In this document: piece after piece, positions 5,368 through 6,659 of the stretch
Layout of the letters: each line of letters starts with the position of its first letter
How positions within the stretch are numbered: position 1 is the first letter of the stretch
NCBI GenBank assembly: GCA_947259235.1
Contig: CAMYLL010000155.1
Span: 1-6,659 of the forward strand
Source of the DNA: an uncultured Pseudodesulfovibrio sp.
GTDB taxonomy: Bacteria > Desulfobacterota > Desulfovibrionia > Desulfovibrionales > Desulfovibrionaceae
DNA: 6,659 bases
Direction of reading: 5' to 3'
Translations under genes and position numbers: made by a program
The notes under the pieces: model-generated
Seen by the model: the letters and a program-made list of their open reading frames with translations, nothing else
Told to the model about the DNA's origin: nothing
Databases searched by the model: none

Positions 5368-6659
5368 ATGTCTATCATCACCGCCTGTACCATGGACTGC
5401 GGCGACGCCTGCTCCCTGCTGGTGGACGCTGCCGAACGGACCGTCCGGGGCAACCCGAAACACCCCTTCACCAAGGGATTCTGCTGCAAGAAGGGCAGCC
5501 GCTACTTCGACCGGCTCGACTCGGCCGACCGCATCACCGCGCCCCTGATCAAGCGCGGCGAGGCGTTCGTCGAGGCGTCCTGGGACGATGCCATGACCCT
5601 CGTGGCCGGGCGGCTCGACCAGGCCAGGCAGACCCCCGCCTCCATCCTGCACATCCGGGGCCACGGCTACCGGGGCATCCTGGGCAAGGCCAGCTCCATT
5701 CTCTTCGAGGCCCTGGGCGCTTCCACCACCCGGGGCGCCCTGTGCGACAACACCGGCATCACCGCCTGCGTCCGCGACTTCGGCGCCCTCGACCACAACG
5801 ACCCCGAGGACATCCTGAGCGCCAGCCGCATCGTCAACTGGGGCCGCGACGTGTCCCGCTGCTCGGTCCACCAGCACGCCCTCATCGCCAGGGCGCGCAA
5901 ACAGGGGACCGAAGTGCTGACCATCTCCCCCGGGGGCGACGGCGCGGCCGAGTTTTCGGACCTGACCATCCGCGTGCGGCCGGGCACGGACCGCTTCCTG
6001 GCCGCGGCGGTGCTCAAGCTCTACCTGGAGGCGGGCGACCTCAACCCGTGGGTGCTGACCCGCACGGCCAACTGGCCCGCCCTGCGCGGCCTGGTGGACG
6101 GGCTGAGCCTGCGCCAACTCTGCGCCGCCTGCGACGCGTCCCCGGCCGACGTGGAGATGATCTACGACTGGTACGCGGACACGGGCAACGTGGCCACCCT
6201 CATCGGCTGGGGGCTCCAGCGCCACGTTTTCGGCGGCGAGAACGTCCGCTTCATCAACGCCCTGGCCATGATCTCCGGCAACATCGGGATCAGCGGCGGC
6301 GGCGCGTACTACAACATTTCCTCGGGCCGCAACCTGGGCTCCTGGGCCAATCTGGTGACGGGCGGCGAGGCCGCCGGGCCGCGCCGCGAGCTGCTCATCA
6401 CCGAGCTGGGGCCGGAGCTGCGCCGGGCAGACCCGCCCGTCGACTTCGTGTTCATCGACGGCCACAACGTGGTCAACCAGGTTCCCGACTGTCTGTCCGT
6501 GGCCCATGCCCTCACGCGTCCCTTCGTGGTCGTGGTGGACGGCTTCATGCACGACACGGCCATACTCGCGGACGTCATCCTGCCCCCCGCCTTCATGTTC
6601 GAGCGCGAGGACGTGCTCGGATCCTTTGTCCACAACTGCGTCAACCACTGCGCCAAGGC
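5368..6659 (+). CDS. Partial molybdopterin / [4Fe-4S] oxidoreductase (MopB_3-like), C-terminus outside window
   Basis: The frame is open from ATG 5368 to the right edge, 430 codons without a stop. It belongs to the molybdopterin oxidoreductase (BisC-like, DMSO reductase) superfamily. The N-terminus carries a [4Fe-4S] motif of the C-x3-C-x3-C type, CTMDCGDAC (Cys7, Cys11, Cys15), with the fourth ligand probably Cys40 in HPFTKGFCCKKG. Further signatures are SWDDAM (71-76), GALCDNTG (123-130, where the molybdenum/tungsten ligand is expected), RPGTDRF (204-210), IGWGLQRHVFGG (279-290), SGNIGISGGGAYY (303-315), and DTAILADVILPPAFMFEREDV (396-416). These resemble the uncharacterised MopB_3 group more than formate dehydrogenase, nitrate reductase or DMSO reductase; that is recognition from memory. 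No Tat or Sec signal is visible, so it is probably cytoplasmic. The cofactor-binding C-terminal domain (family proteins are about 650-750 residues) is not in view. The substrate is unknown. The gene is divergent from hisS and seems unrelated to translation. Confidence 0.9.
   Translation, partial: MSIITACTMDCGDACSLLVDAAERTVRGNPKHPFTKGFCCKKGSRYFDRLDSADRITAPLIKRGEAFVEASWDDAMTLVAGRLDQARQTPASILHIRGHGYRGILGKASSILFEALGASTTRGALCDNTGITACVRDFGALDHNDPEDILSASRIVNWGRDVSRCSVHQHALIARARKQGTEVLTISPGGDGAAEFSDLTIRVRPGTDRFLAAAVLKLYLEAGDLNPWVLTRTANWPALRGLVDGLSLRQLCAACDASPADVEMIYDWYADTGNVATLIGWGLQRHVFGGENVRFINALAMISGNIGISGGGAYYNISSGRNLGSWANLVTGGEAAGPRRELLITELGPELRRADPPVDFVFIDGHNVVNQVPDCLSVAHALTRPFVVVVDGFMHDTAILADVILPPAFMFEREDVLGSFVHNCVNHCAK

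Noticed and set aside
5230..6648. A 472-codon open frame on the minus strand, antisense to the molybdopterin gene.
   Set aside because: Its product is a low-complexity run rich in V, H, G, D and A, typical of the complement of a GC-rich gene. The plus frame from 5368 has a ribosome binding site and clear family motifs and is open throughout.

Overview
The window is GC-rich chromosomal DNA. It carries four complete minus-strand genes, one minus-strand gene cut by the left edge, and one plus-strand gene cut by the right edge. The hisS-aspS-def-fmt order, the high GC, the cysteine-rich HisRS and the style of the intergenic palindromes suggest a Desulfovibrio/Pseudodesulfovibrio-type sulfate reducer (Desulfovibrionales). 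That placement rests on recognition from memory, not on a search.

Layout from right to left, following minus-strand transcription. hisS (histidyl-tRNA synthetase, 5180 to 3927) is followed after 119 nt by aspS (aspartyl-tRNA synthetase, 3807 to 1984). A 394-nt gene-free stretch (1590-1983) comes next, then def (peptide deformylase, 1589 to 1092) and fmt (Met-tRNA formyltransferase, 1104 to 106), which overlap by 13 nt. A GTG-initiated reading frame resembling the N-terminus of a family 9 glycosyltransferase starts 13 nt after fmt and runs off the left edge. Diverging from hisS, a plus-strand gene starts at 5368 and stays open to the right edge. It encodes the N-terminal 430 residues of a molybdopterin/[4Fe-4S] oxidoreductase of the poorly characterised MopB_3-like type.

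The genes form a translation cluster. Two class II synthetases charge tRNAs. Fmt formylates initiator Met-tRNA, and Def removes the formyl group from nascent proteins. AspRS carries the His and Gly residues linked to non-discriminating enzymes, so it may also make Asp-tRNA(Asn) for the amidotransferase pathway.

The least ordinary content lies between the genes. Three copies of a modular palindromic element sit at 1599-1711, 1862-1974 and 3836-3916. The two best copies share an outer 10-bp stem with exactly 32 nt of loop, then a 2-nt gap, then CCAAAAAGTTTTG, then a GC-rich second hairpin. The outer stem shows a compensatory base-pair change. These two copies lie in inverted orientation in the aspS-def gap, and the end of one supplies the ribosome binding site of def. 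I see no phage, CRISPR array, tRNA, rRNA or insertion-sequence gene.
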